A stretch of DNA of 64,000 nt, from contig JAODBD010000013.1 of NCBI GenBank assembly GCA_025463785.1, forward strand, positions 1 to 64,000. The letters run 5' to 3'. A program made the position numbers and the translations under genes. The DNA comes from Glaciihabitans sp. (GTDB lineage: Bacteria; Actinomycetota; Actinomycetes; Actinomycetales; Microbacteriaceae). Shown here piece by piece: positions 1 through 8,617 of this stretch (position 1 is its first letter; each line of letters opens with the position of its first letter). The notes below the pieces were generated by a model. The model saw only the letters and a program-made list of their open reading frames with translations, ran no database searches and had not been told where the DNA came from.

Positions 1-2
1 CA

Positions 3-131
3 ACCGACGAAGCGCGAGCAGCCGAATACCCCGCCTGGCTGCATCACTACAATCACCACAGACCCCACACCGGCATCGGCGGACAAGTCCCCGCAGATCG
101 CGTTCACAACCTCACTGGGAACTACAGTTAG
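3..131 (+). CDS. IS481-type transposase, C-terminal end (cut by window edge)
   Basis: An open frame enters from the left edge and stops at TAG 129-131, leaving 42 residues. They contain WLHHYNHHRPHTGIGG followed by PADRVHNLTGNYS, which matches the end of the DDE integrase core of IS3/IS481-family transposases (the YNxxRPHxxLGG signature). Transposases of this type cut and join the ends of their own insertion sequence. Only the tail is in the window, so completeness cannot be judged. No terminal inverted repeat was recognised in the 88 bases before the next gene. Its position beside the ice-binding locus is compatible with transfer or rearrangement there, which is inference. Confidence 0.8.
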   Translation, partial: TDEARAAEYPAWLHHYNHHRPHTGIGGQVPADRVHNLTGNYS

Positions 132-219
132 CCGGCGCGCGCGAGGTGCCAGCCGACCGCCTCGATCTGGCGAGCACGTCGGAGGTCGCTCTGTTGCTGG
201 CCGAGGGTGGTGACCGCTA

Positions 220-804
220 TCAGGTGCCATTGAGGTCGTACGCGAGGTGGACGATAGCCCCTTTGCAGGCATCCTGATTGGCTATTCGATCGCTGAAGCC
301 GATCCTGGCACCACGGAATTCCATCGAACCTCGTGGGGGCAGTGTTTGGGCGACGGTCATTCGCGGGCTCTCGACGACGTAGTCGCGGGGCTTGCAACTG
401 CCGCTCGGCGCGTGGGGCGCCTTCGAAACGGTTGCAACTCGCACGACGACCTCTTGCACGACGATGCTCCTGGACCCGATGTTGGTGACAACGCCGACTA
501 TGGGGAGCATTGCCATTCCCGGCCCCATGTCGTTGACGTTCGAGCTCTGGGTGATCGTGAGTGAGACACCTGTGTCGCTGCAATCGGCTGAGGCGGCCGT
601 TGCCGGCAAGGGGCAGGCGATGTCAACCGCGACGCACACACAGAGCGCGAGCAGTAGCGCGATGGACCGGCGACGGTGACCGCGCATTCCGCTCTGCGAC
701 CGAAGCATGATTCCGATGACGATGCAGACCACAGCTGCAGCAGTGAGTTCCATGACGGGATATCCCAGTCCGGTGAAGGCGAGGTCGGCGCACGCGCTGT
801 TCAT
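220..804 (-). CDS. Secreted/membrane protein with an N-terminal LAFTG sorting-signal-like segment
   Basis: 194 residues. Residues 8-12 are LAFTG, followed by a hydrophobic stretch (about 20-33) and then Arg-rich GHRRR (42-46). This is the layout of a C-terminal cell-wall sorting signal, but here it sits at the N terminus. A second hydrophobic stretch (47-71) ending ATAASA looks like a normal Sec signal peptide. The mature part resembles the C-terminal domain of the protein at 2163-2645: both have a GC/GSC...D(F/Y)xV pattern and a DR-x2-x-QD-(A/S)-CK motif with two cysteines. The ATG overlaps the TGA of the ice-binding gene (ATGA), so translation is probably coupled. An internal start at Met40 (position 687) would give a conventional secreted protein. 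The function is unknown. Confidence 0.65.
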   Translation of the reverse strand: MNSACADLAFTGLGYPVMELTAAAVVCIVIGIMLRSQSGMRGHRRRSIALLLALCVCVAVDIACPLPATAASADCSDTGVSLTITQSSNVNDMGPGMAMLPIVGVVTNIGSRSIVVQEVVVRVATVSKAPHAPSGSCKPRDYVVESPRMTVAQTLPPRGSMEFRGARIGFSDRIANQDACKGAIVHLAYDLNGT

Positions 805-2141
805 CGGATGGTGTTGTTAGCCAGCGTGACGGCACCACTCGACAGCGCCCGGCCGACGAGTTCGCTGCCAGCGCCAAGCGTGATTGCGCCCGCTGCGAGG
901 ATCGTGCCGGAGAACGTTGAGGACGCGCCAGTGCCAGCGGCGCCATTCACCTGCCAGAACACATTCGCCGCTTGTGCACCGTTGACCAGACTGACGGAGC
1001 TGCCTGCCGCGGTATTGAGAGCGCCGTTGACCTGGAAGATGAAGACTGCGTTCGGATCGCCGCTGGCATCCAGAGTCAGGACTCCCCCCGCACTGAGCGC
1101 GAGCGCCGCGTCGGTGTGGTGGACGCCCGGCGCAAACGTGACCCCGTTCACATCGCCGGCAAACTCGGTGTCAGCCGCTCTGCCGAGCGCATCGCTATAA
1201 GCAGCGGAGAGATCGATTTCGGCGGCTGCCGCCGCCGCATCACCCGTGTGAGTAACACCCCGCACGGTCCCGGGAGGGAATCCGGCCGCCGTGGCGGCGG
1301 GATAGGTGCCGAGGTCCCCGCGGATTGTCGTCACTCCACCGTTTGTCGCTGCCGTACCCAACACTGAATAGCTGATCGCGCTGCCGAGTGGAGGGGCAGC
1401 CAACGGAGGCTTTCGGATGGCGAACGCCCCGCTTATGCAGCCAGCCACGCCGGGACTCGTGGCAGTGAGCGTGTATCCCGAGGCCACCACGTCGATGGAG
1501 ACTCCTGCAAAGGTCGCGATCCCGGAGGCGTCCGTGCTTGCGGTTGTCGTGCCAGCGAGGAGGCCCGACGCCGGGTTGGCTCCGATTGCGAGAGTGATCG
1601 CGATTCCACTGGCACGCACGGGGCTCCCACTCGCGGACTCGACGGCGACCTCGATCGCCGGCGTGATAGCCACATTCACGACCGAGTCAGTCGGATTGGT
1701 CGTGAACGCCAGTTGGCTGGCGGCCGCGACTATGACGGTGCCGCTCGCATCGCTTGCCGCCGTCCATGACCGGTAAATTGCGACGACCGTATAGACGTAG
1801 GACCCGTCACTCGCGACGGCATCGACGCACGTGGCCACGGTGATGGGAGCCGTAGGGCTCGAGCCGCACGCGGCAGACACGATGGATCCGGAGGCGCGCG
1901 TGACGTAGTAGCCGGTTGGCGTCGTTGGCCCACTGGATGCTGTCCAGCTCACGTTCACGGTCCCCGCGCTGCTTGTCGGCACTTGCACGTCTGTCGGTGC
2001 CTGCAGCGTTCCTGTTGAACCGGCGCCCGTGCCTGCCCCGGTGCCTCTCCAGAATCCGAAGGCGACTGCCGGGGACGGCAGAATGACCAGCGCGATCGCC
2101 AACCCGATGACGATCGCGGACGCCTTACGCGATAGCTCCAT
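801..2141 (-). CDS. DUF3494 ice-binding-like protein with fibronectin-like N-terminal part
   Basis: 446 residues. The signal region MELSRKASAIVIGLAIALVI... ends in AFGFWRGTGAG, the pattern of SipW-dependent-type signal peptides. Residues about 48-140 look like a fibronectin type III domain (PTDVQVP...VNVSWTASSG...YVYTVVAI). About 140-240 is another beta-rich Ig-like segment. About 250-446 is a DUF3494 domain (LGSAISYSVLGTAA, GVTFAPGVHH, FIFQVNGAL, NVFWQVNGAAGTG, GTILAAGAITLG). DUF3494 proteins bind ice or act as adhesins at the cell surface. The protein ends at VTLANNTIR without an anchor, whereas a LAFTG anchor lies immediately downstream in the -1 frame. It is the second gene of a three-gene minus-strand operon. 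Confidence 0.85.
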   Translation of the reverse strand: MELSRKASAIVIGLAIALVILPSPAVAFGFWRGTGAGTGAGSTGTLQAPTDVQVPTSSAGTVNVSWTASSGPTTPTGYYVTRASGSIVSAACGSSPTAPITVATCVDAVASDGSYVYTVVAIYRSWTAASDASGTVIVAAASQLAFTTNPTDSVVNVAITPAIEVAVESASGSPVRASGIAITLAIGANPASGLLAGTTTASTDASGIATFAGVSIDVVASGYTLTATSPGVAGCISGAFAIRKPPLAAPPLGSAISYSVLGTAATNGGVTTIRGDLGTYPAATAAGFPPGTVRGVTHTGDAAAAAAEIDLSAAYSDALGRAADTEFAGDVNGVTFAPGVHHTDAALALSAGGVLTLDASGDPNAVFIFQVNGALNTAAGSSVSLVNGAQAANVFWQVNGAAGTGASSTFSGTILAAGAITLGAGSELVGRALSSGAVTLANNTIR

Positions 2142-2162
2142 TCCGGGTCGGCCGAGGCCGCC

Positions 2163-2645
2163 TCAACTCGCCGCGAAGTACAGCGGGATCGAAATATTCT
2201 TGCAGGAGTCCTGCGAACTGGCCCGGTCGATCATTGCGACCGTGACCGTCCCGCTGATGCTTGAGCCGCCCGCGATCTCGCCATAGGTGATGGTGGCCGT
2301 GCCCACCGAAAAGTCGAGGGCAGAGCATCCGGTGACCGCAGTCCACGCCGTTCCATCGGATGCGGCGACACTTGCGGCGACGGCAGAAAGTGTCTGGCTA
2401 CCCGTCCCCGGGTTAGCGACCGTGAAAGCGACGGTCTCCGAAGCTCCCCCCGGTGTCAGAGGTCCACCGGTTGGAGTGGTTGTCGTAACCGTGAACGGGG
2501 TGCTGGTTCCTGTCGAGGCAACGCCCGCTCCGGATCCTGAGGAGGTCCAGTATGCGAACGCTGCCCCGCCTCCCCCCACAAGGAGTACCGCGGAAACAAT
2601 GGCTGTGACTGTGTAGCGCCGTCTTCGTGACATGCGTCGTGACAT
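2163..2645 (-). CDS. SipW-type signal peptide secreted protein with QDxCK domain
   Basis: Start chosen at ATG 2645 because GGGGG lies about 5 bases upstream. A longer reading from 2756 adds an unlikely leader. The product is 160 residues. After a basic MSRRMSRRRR and a hydrophobic stretch comes AAFAYWTSSGSG, the hallmark of SipW-dependent-type exported proteins (TasA/camelysin-like cargo in Firmicutes, also common in actinobacteria). The mature domain has GCSALDFSV and DRASSQDSCKNISIPLYF. It shares this layout with the protein at 220-804, suggesting paralogous domains joined by one disulfide. It lies 21 bases upstream of the DUF3494 gene, same strand. The dedicated SipW peptidase is not in the window. 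Confidence 0.75.
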   Translation of the reverse strand: MSRRMSRRRRYTVTAIVSAVLLVGGGGAAFAYWTSSGSGAGVASTGTSTPFTVTTTTPTGGPLTPGGASETVAFTVANPGTGSQTLSAVAASVAASDGTAWTAVTGCSALDFSVGTATITYGEIAGGSSISGTVTVAMIDRASSQDSCKNISIPLYFAAS

Positions 2646-3069
2646 CGAGACCCCCGAGAGCGGGCGAAGCCGACGGAATGCCTGCATGCCCCGCGTCAAT
2701 GGGTCCCAGTATGTTGAGTGATCGCGGGATGCCCTAGCGAAACGAGGAGCATCCACCCGGGTGAGAGTTTGCCGGCGTGCGGGTGAGACAGAACCTCACC
2801 CGAAATGCCAGCGAGGGTGGTCTTGCGTTCAATCGAATTGGCTCGGGCAAGCGCATGCTACGGTCGGCATGCTCGGTGGCGACGATCCGTTTTGCCGTCG
2901 ACTACTAAACCGTTCCTTTCGGTCACATCGATTTTCGTCGGCCGCACCCAGGCCGATGAAAATCCCTACGAAGTAGCTGCCTCTCAGAAGAGTGCGTACC
3001 CCTACACAAGGTTCTCGACCTGGTTACGAGATCCCGCCGTTGGCGGCTAGGCACCCAAAGAGGTACGAC
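2646..3069. other. Intergenic region between divergent ice-binding genes
   Basis: There is no convincing gene in these 424 bases. Besides the operator-like module at 2728-2802 there is a GCATGC-N8-GCATGC inverted repeat (2853-2872) and an AAAGAGG ribosome-binding site (3057-3063) for the gene at 3070. No clear -35/-10 pair stood out on either strand. Confidence 0.6.
2728..2802. promoter_or_regulatory. Composite palindromic operator-like module, copy 1 (ice-binding promoter region)
   Basis: Three elements lie in order: GATGCCCTAGCGAAA (2728-2742), the perfect palindrome CACCCGGGTG (2754-2763) inside TCCACCCGGGTGA, and the inverted repeat GGGTGAG-N7-CTCACCC (2781-2801). The two palindrome centres are about 32 bases, or three helical turns, apart. 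The same three elements recur in the same order and with the same spacing of the two palindromes at 5129-5212, upstream of the LuxR-type regulator gene. This copy lies between the divergent ice-binding genes and could serve the minus-strand operon, the plus-strand gene, or both. Binding by the LuxR protein is inference. Confidence 0.6.
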
Positions 3070-4968
3070 ATGTTTACGAATCTGCTTCGTTCGACCGTGC
3101 TCGTTGGGAGTGAAGGCACCGGGAAACGACTGCTTCTCCGCGGGATGGCGACTGCAACAGGTGGTCTGCTGCTGGCCGTCGGTCTTGCGGGCCCCGCAGC
3201 CGCTTCCCCAGCTCCGACCTCGGTCGATCTGGGATCAGCCGCGAGTTTTTCGCTCGTTGCCGGCGCAGCCGCAACTATCCCGGGCAGCACGCTTCCCGGC
3301 GAGGTCGGAGCCGTCGGCGCGATAACCGACGACGCCAACACGGTGTACGGCTCCCCAAAACACACGCCAAATGACGCGGCGACTCAGGCCGCGCTGGTGG
3401 ATGCAGGCGGTGCTTTCAGCACGCTGAACGGCCTTGCGAGCACTGGCGTATTGACCGGTGCTGACCTCGGCGGCCAGACACTGACGCCCGGCGTCTACCA
3501 CAGCGCTGCCGCACTGACCGCGACGACAAACGTCACCTTCGACGCGCTCGGCAACTCAAACGCATACTTCATCGTTCAGGGCGACGGGACTCTCGGAACG
3601 ACTGCATCGACAACGATGAACCTCGTGGGTGGAGCGCAGCCCTCGCACATCTTCTGGGTGCTCGGTGCGGCGGCAACCTTCGGTGCGTCCTCGACATTTG
3701 AGGGAACCGTTATCACCGCGGCGGCCGTCTCGGTCGGTGCAAGCGTGCATTTCTTCGGACGAGCCATTTCGCTGACGGCCGCTGTCACGCTGGATGCGGA
3801 TGTCTTTGCCCCCCTTCTCGGCGCAGCACCGGCTGTCGAGATAGCCGGTGGGTCCGCCGCGAATACAGCAGACGCCACCCCGACAATCACCGGCACGACG
3901 GATGCTCCCGTGGGAACCTCGGTCACGGTCACGATCGGTACAACAACACTCGCAACCACAGTGCTCACCGGGGGCAACTGGAGTGTGACGGTTGGCACCG
4001 CTCTTCCCGATGGCGATATCACCGTGACGGCGAGCGTGACGCCCTCAGGCGCATCCACGGGCACTGCGACGCAGATCCTGACGGTTGATACGACCGCTCC
4101 CACGATCTCCATCGCGGGCGGCGCGACCGCGTCAACCGGGGACTCGACCCCGACCATCAGCGGCAGCACCACTGCCCCAACCGGGACAGTCGTCCACGTT
4201 TCGGTCGGCGGCCACGTGCTGACAACGACCGTAGTCGCGGGCGGGACCTGGTCGGTCACGAGTGCTGTACTCGGGGATGGAGTCGTCGCGATCATTGCGA
4301 CGGTGTCGGATGCCATTGGCAACGTCGGATCTGCCACGCAGTCGCTCAGAGTTGACACCACTGCACCATCGCTGACCATCAAGGGTGGGGCAAAGGTCAC
4401 GACCAAGGATTGGACCCCGACGATCAGCGGATTAACGGATGCTGGGGCCGGGTCCGTTGTGACGGTGACCGTCGCGGGCCAGTCGCTCACCGCAATAGTC
4501 GCTTCAGGCGGAAAGTGGTCGGTCACCGCCGCCGGGCTCGCCAATGGTGCTGCACACGTCATCGCAACGGTGAACGATGCGGATGGCAACACGGCGACGG
4601 CGACCCAAACGCTTACGGTCCATCGCCCGGCCCCGATCATCCATCACCTCAGCGAGCTTGTGTACTTCGCTGGTGACTCTGCGGTGATCACGACGTCGGC
4701 GCGGGCGACGATTGCGGCCCTCATCCATCGCATCCCCGCCAATGCGCTGACGATCACGGTGCACATCACGGGATATATCAAGTTGATCGGGCCGACGACC
4801 GAGAACAAGGCGCTGGCAACCGCGCGGACGCACAGCGTGTATCTCCTGATGAAGGGCAAGGTTGCCGCTGTGTACACACTCAAAGGAGTGGCAAAAGGGC
4901 TGTCCTACCAGGTCAACGCTCGTCGAGTGCAAGTCACGATCTCGTACACGCTTCCGAATAGGAGCTAG
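3070..4968 (+). CDS. DUF3494 ice-binding-like protein with Ig-like repeats and OmpA-like C terminus
   Basis: Start ATG 3070 is set by AAAGAGG six bases upstream. 632 residues. The signal peptide ends near GPAAASPAP. A DUF3494 domain follows (SVDLGSAASFSLVAGAAAT, LTPGVYHSAAAL, AYFIVQGDGTL, HIFWVLGAAATFG, GTVITAAAVSVG). Three Bap-like Ig repeats come next, each near 90 residues, with TPTI(S/T)G...GG.WSVT...ATQ.L.VDTTAP. The last about 110 residues resemble an OmpA-like peptidoglycan-binding domain (LVYFAGDSA, ENKALATARTHSV, NARRVQVTISY). Anchoring to the wall through this domain rather than by sortase is inferred. It is transcribed away from the other ice-binding gene. Confidence 0.8.
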   Translation: MFTNLLRSTVLVGSEGTGKRLLLRGMATATGGLLLAVGLAGPAAASPAPTSVDLGSAASFSLVAGAAATIPGSTLPGEVGAVGAITDDANTVYGSPKHTPNDAATQAALVDAGGAFSTLNGLASTGVLTGADLGGQTLTPGVYHSAAALTATTNVTFDALGNSNAYFIVQGDGTLGTTASTTMNLVGGAQPSHIFWVLGAAATFGASSTFEGTVITAAAVSVGASVHFFGRAISLTAAVTLDADVFAPLLGAAPAVEIAGGSAANTADATPTITGTTDAPVGTSVTVTIGTTTLATTVLTGGNWSVTVGTALPDGDITVTASVTPSGASTGTATQILTVDTTAPTISIAGGATASTGDSTPTISGSTTAPTGTVVHVSVGGHVLTTTVVAGGTWSVTSAVLGDGVVAIIATVSDAIGNVGSATQSLRVDTTAPSLTIKGGAKVTTKDWTPTISGLTDAGAGSVVTVTVAGQSLTAIVASGGKWSVTAAGLANGAAHVIATVNDADGNTATATQTLTVHRPAPIIHHLSELVYFAGDSAVITTSARATIAALIHRIPANALTITVHITGYIKLIGPTTENKALATARTHSVYLLMKGKVAAVYTLKGVAKGLSYQVNARRVQVTISYTLPNRS

Positions 4969-4976
4969 TCGTGGAG

Positions 4977-5017
4977 CGGCGGGGACACATCGGTTACCCA
5001 ACCGTTTGCCCCCGCCG
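4977..5017 (+). terminator. Nested hairpin after the DUF3494/OmpA gene
   Basis: CGGCGGGG (4977-4984) pairs with CCCCGCCG (5010-5017), and inside it CGGTT (4991-4995) pairs with AACCG (5000-5004). It begins 8 bases after the stop codon. There is no U-tract, as is common for actinobacterial terminators, so function is plausible but unproven. Confidence 0.55.
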
Positions 5018-5128
5018 TATAGGCGAGACGAACCCTCGCACCCCCGTGCGAGAGCTTGCCTGCGACGAAGACGGCTCTTGCAATAGCCACCGACGTGTGC
5101 CTGCATTGAGTATGGGCGGCACGCGAAC

Positions 5129-5212
5129 GATGTCCTAGCAAAATCCATCGTCTGCGGCCAACTCCACCCGGGTGACGAATAACGCAGAGTGGGTGAGGTA
5201 CGGACTCATCCT
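5129..5212. promoter_or_regulatory. Composite palindromic operator-like module, copy 2 (upstream of LuxR gene)
   Basis: GATGTCCTAGCAAAA (5129-5143; 13 of 15 bases as in copy 1), the identical 13-mer TCCACCCGGGTGA (5163-5175) and GGGTGAG-N7-CTCATCC (5191-5211). The gap between the two palindromes is 16 bases here and 17 in copy 1. All parts are built from GGGTGA half-sites. The module lies about 180-265 bases upstream of the GTG start at 5394, consistent with an autoregulated LuxR protein that also controls the ice-binding genes (inference). Confidence 0.6.
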
Positions 5213-5393
5213 GAACGCCGTTGCATTGGCGCCCGGCGCAGGGCAGGACATAAATTCGAGCGAGATTCGACTTGTGAGACTACTGTGGTTGCAACGTTGG
5301 GGGCGCTGAACACCACCTGGGAACGCAGTCAGCTCGAACCTTGAGTCCGAGCGGTCAACGAACTTGGCTCGCGCTGTGACGAGAGGAGCCAGC

Positions 5394-7976
5394 GTGACTG
5401 CGCAGGGGAGCGACGGAGCACTAAACCGGGTCAACCCGGTGCCAGTCCCTCGCGCACTCAAGCACTCCTTCTCGAGCCGCATCGGGTTTCCGAGAGTCGC
5501 CGCCGAGGTATCCACTCCGCCCCCGCTCGCTCGCGTGTTCGCAACCTGGCTGCAGAGCGGGTCGGTTCTCGTGGTGAGTGCGCCACACGGATCCCGCGAG
5601 GCGATCTCGCTGGCGGCGTGGCTCCGAACCAGAGCGGAACGGATTCTCTGGGTCGAGGGCTCGGAGCTGCGTGAGAGTGGCGAAGCGCTCGACGTGGCGC
5701 TCGACGGTCTCCACGAACTTGGCGTTATGACGAGGGCTGAGCGGAGGGCGTTCACTCACCTGTGGGATGCGTCCGCCGCGATCCGTCGCGAGAATACGCC
5801 AATCGTGCTGGTCGTCAACGATTCTCAGCTGGTTCCGGAAATTCCCTCTTTCGAAAAGTTTGCCGAGTTGGCATTTCACTGGCCGAACGTTCGATTCGCA
5901 TTCATCACCGATGTCGTCAGTCCGGGCGTCAGGGAACGTGTTGGCGTCACTCTGGTCGACGCGGACTACCTGCGCGACCCTCTTGGGTCGCTTAGTGACT
6001 TGTCGGCTGGCGAGTCCGGCGCCCGAGCGCAGGTGGTGCGCGACTGGGCTCAGCAGCGCGACCCGTCGGGCGGACTGTTGCGCCTCATGCTCCATCTGAC
6101 GCAAAAGCTGTCGGTCGGCCGAGATTCGGAGGAACTGCAGCTGCTTGACGACCTCGACGCCGCGATCGGAGAGCTTAGAGAACGCAGCGTCATCGAACTG
6201 CTCGACACGGACCACGGCCAGCGCATTTCCCTGGTTCCGGAGATTCGTGAGGCGCTCAACGTCGAAGTAGACGCTCATCAGGCACCGGAGTCGAGGGCCG
6301 TCCATGTCGAGGCGGCACGAGTCGCCGCGCTCGCCGGTGACGAAGACGCCACAATTTTCCACTTGGCGCGGAGCGGACGACATCAGGAGGCTCTCACCGC
6401 CCTTGCAGCCATCCCACTCCTCGCCCTGCGCGCCCGGACACGAATCGATGCGACAAGAAGCGCCGCGGCGGCGATCGATATCCATGACCCGGGTCACTCC
6501 GTCAAGGCGTTGGCCCTGCGGCTTCAGATGGCCATGGTGCCGCCGCTTGAGTCACTACAGACCAGAGACAGCATTCAGGATGCGCTCAGAGACGCCCAAG
6601 ACAGGATGACCTCCCGCGCCGCGCCCGACGTTGAGATCGAAGTGACAATTGCGCACGTGTCGGCACTGATTGCGCGCGGGCGATCCGAGGAGGCACGAAT
6701 GCTCGCCATGCCGCTAGCCGAGTCACTCCTTGCACTTCCCTGGCTGGATCGCCGCGTCTTCGGGGCGTCACGGATCTTCGCATGGACAGTACAGGCCACA
6801 GCGGATGTGCTCGAGGGCCGGATGGCCGATGCGGCCCGATTCGCCCGGGTCGCTCAAGAGGCAGCGGTCGACGCGGACATCCCCTACGTGCTCTATATGG
6901 CTACCGCAGCACTCGCGGCGATCGAAGCGCAACGCGGTGACTTGATTGCGGCTGAGCAGCAACTGACAGAAGCGCAGCGACTGTACCGGAAGGGAGGATG
7001 GCCGAGGTCGGTCGCCCAGACGGTCGAATTTGTGGCGAGGTACTACCTCGCTCGGGCGGCCCTCGACGTTGGCGACATGATCGACCTCCGTGTCGACATC
7101 TCGATCGTGCCCGATCCCAGTCCGAGCATGTACGTGCTCATCAACATTTGTGACTGCTTTGTGCTGCTGCACACGAACCAGGTAACGCAAACGAGAGTGG
7201 CCGTCCGTCATCTCGCGGAACTCGTTCGAGATCTTCAGCCGGGAGCGATCTTCCGCGCGTTGGCTTCGGAGCTGACGTTCGAAGCGCTCCTGCGGTTCGG
7301 GGAATTCGCTGCAGCGATCGAGCTGATCGAGACCTCACGTTTGGAATTTCCAGATGCCGAGTGCGTGGCACCCTTGCTTGGTTCTGCATACATCGCGCTC
7401 GGCGACGGAGTAAGTGCCCTGTCGGCGACCGAGGAGTGTGCCCGCCACGGCTCCTATCACTCACTCGAGCACCGTTCGTTGCTGCTGCTGGTTCGAGCTG
7501 CCGCACATGAGCTACTTGGCGACACTCAGCGAGCGGACGAATACTTCGAGGAGGCGTTGCTGACGCAGGAGCCATCGCCGATGCCGTACCTCTTTTTTAT
7601 GCTGCCGAGCGATATCCGTGCGGCCCTGTGGCCCAGGGTTTCCGACGAACGTCAAGCGCACTGGACCGAAGTACGGCGGTTTCTCGCCACCCTGGCCGAT
7701 GGTGCAGGACGGCCGGACGAGACTCTGCCGAGGGACAGGCTCACAGCGCGGGAAATGGAAATACTTCGCGTACTTTCTTCAGGCGGAACGCTTGAGGAGA
7801 TCGCCGCGAAACAGTACGTGTCCAGAAACACCGTGAAGACGCACGTCCGGCTCATCTACAAGAAGCTCCACGTCAACTCACGTGCTGGCGCAGCCCATGT
7901 CCTCCAACGCTTCGGCGAGCAACTGGCCGAGAGTTCGCGGCCCAGTGATGGGAGTCGCACTGCCCCGCTCGGGTAG
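5394..7976 (+). CDS. Large LuxR-type transcriptional regulator with degenerate P-loop
   Basis: Start GTG 5394 is preceded by GAGAGGAG (5381-5388). The product has 860 residues. The N-terminal third occupies the place of the STAND ATPase of MalT/LAL regulators, but its P-loop position reads [10 protein letters not shown] (about 60-69) and lacks the GK(S/T) lysine, so ATP binding is doubtful. The middle is helical and TPR-like. The C terminus carries a LuxR helix-turn-helix ([41 protein letters not shown]). It shares a conserved upstream module with the ice-binding genes and is the obvious local candidate to control them. It ends 10 bases before dcd. Confidence 0.85.
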   Translation: MTAQGSDGALNRVNPVPVPRALKHSFSSRIGFPRVAAEVSTPPPLARVFATWLQSGSVLVVSAPHGSREAISLAAWLRTRAERILWVEGSELRESGEALDVALDGLHELGVMTRAERRAFTHLWDASAAIRRENTPIVLVVNDSQLVPEIPSFEKFAELAFHWPNVRFAFITDVVSPGVRERVGVTLVDADYLRDPLGSLSDLSAGESGARAQVVRDWAQQRDPSGGLLRLMLHLTQKLSVGRDSEELQLLDDLDAAIGELRERSVIELLDTDHGQRISLVPEIREALNVEVDAHQAPESRAVHVEAARVAALAGDEDATIFHLARSGRHQEALTALAAIPLLALRARTRIDATRSAAAAIDIHDPGHSVKALALRLQMAMVPPLESLQTRDSIQDALRDAQDRMTSRAAPDVEIEVTIAHVSALIARGRSEEARMLAMPLAESLLALPWLDRRVFGASRIFAWTVQATADVLEGRMADAARFARVAQEAAVDADIPYVLYMATAALAAIEAQRGDLIAAEQQLTEAQRLYRKGGWPRSVAQTVEFVARYYLARAALDVGDMIDLRVDISIVPDPSPSMYVLINICDCFVLLHTNQVTQTRVAVRHLAELVRDLQPGAIFRALASELTFEALLRFGEFAAAIELIETSRLEFPDAECVAPLLGSAYIALGDGVSALSATEECARHGSYHSLEHRSLLLLVRAAAHELLGDTQRADEYFEEALLTQEPSPMPYLFFMLPSDIRAALWPRVSDERQAHWTEVRRFLATLADGAGRPDETLPRDRLTAREMEILRVLSSGGTLEEIAAKQYVSRNTVKTHVRLIYKKLHVNSRAGAAHVLQRFGEQLAESSRPSDGSRTAPLG

Positions 7977-7986
7977 TCTCGTGCCC

Positions 7987-8601
7987 ATGCTTCTGAGTGA
8001 CCGCGACATCAGGGAACAGCTCGAATCCGGCCGCGTCGGCCTCGACCCGCTCGACCTGGGCATGATCCAGCCGTCGAGCATCGACGTGCGGCTCGACAAG
8101 TTCTTTCGGCTGTTCGATAACCACAAGTATCCGTTCATCGATCCGGCCGAAGACCAGCCAGACCTCACGCGGCTGGTCGAGATCGAGGATGGCGAGCCGT
8201 TCATCCTGCACCCCGGCGAGTTCGTGCTCGGCTCGACCTACGAGCTCGTGACCCTGCCGGATGACATCGCCGCACGCCTCGAAGGCAAGAGCTCACTCGG
8301 CCGCCTCGGCCTGCTCACCCACTCGACTGCGGGCTTCGTCGACCCCGGCTTCTCGGGGCATGTGACGCTCGAGCTGAGCAACGTTGCGACGCTGCCGATC
8401 AAGCTCTGGCCCGGGATGAAGATCGGCCAGTTGTGCTTCATCCGGCTGACCTCGCCCGCGGAGAAGCCATACGGCTCAAGCGAGTACAGCTCGCGGTATC
8501 AGGGGCAGCGTGGGCCGACGGCATCCCGCTCGCATCTGAACTTTCATCGCACGCCGATCCCGGCAACGCCGCCGGCGCTCACGGACGACCCACTTTCGTA
8601 G
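7987..8601 (+). CDS. dcd: dCTP deaminase (probably dUMP-forming)
   Basis: 204 residues from ATG 7987 ([20 protein letters not shown]). It is close along its length to the bifunctional Dcd-Dut enzyme of Mycobacterium tuberculosis: [40 protein letters not shown]-like core, [22 protein letters not shown]-like tail. Such enzymes deaminate and dephosphorylate dCTP to dUMP for thymidylate synthesis in the cytosol. The C-terminal 20 residues ([14 protein letters not shown]) are a non-conserved extension. Convergent with idi. Confidence 0.93.
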   Translation: MLLSDRDIREQLESGRVGLDPLDLGMIQPSSIDVRLDKFFRLFDNHKYPFIDPAEDQPDLTRLVEIEDGEPFILHPGEFVLGSTYELVTLPDDIAARLEGKSSLGRLGLLTHSTAGFVDPGFSGHVTLELSNVATLPIKLWPGMKIGQLCFIRLTSPAEKPYGSSEYSSRYQGQRGPTASRSHLNFHRTPIPATPPALTDDPLS

Positions 8602-8617
8602 CCGAGCGACGGGCCGA

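Larger units (their letters stand above)
4969..5393. other. Intergenic region upstream of the LuxR regulator
   Basis: These 425 bases hold the hairpin at 4977-5017, the second copy of the operator-like module (5129-5212) and the GAGAGGAG ribosome-binding site (5381-5388) of the next gene. No supported gene was seen. Confidence 0.6.

Noticed and set aside
3576-4640. 354-codon open frame antisense to the ice-binding/OmpA gene
   Set aside because: It mirrors the codon periodicity of the repeat-rich plus-strand gene and has no ribosome-binding site or family motif.
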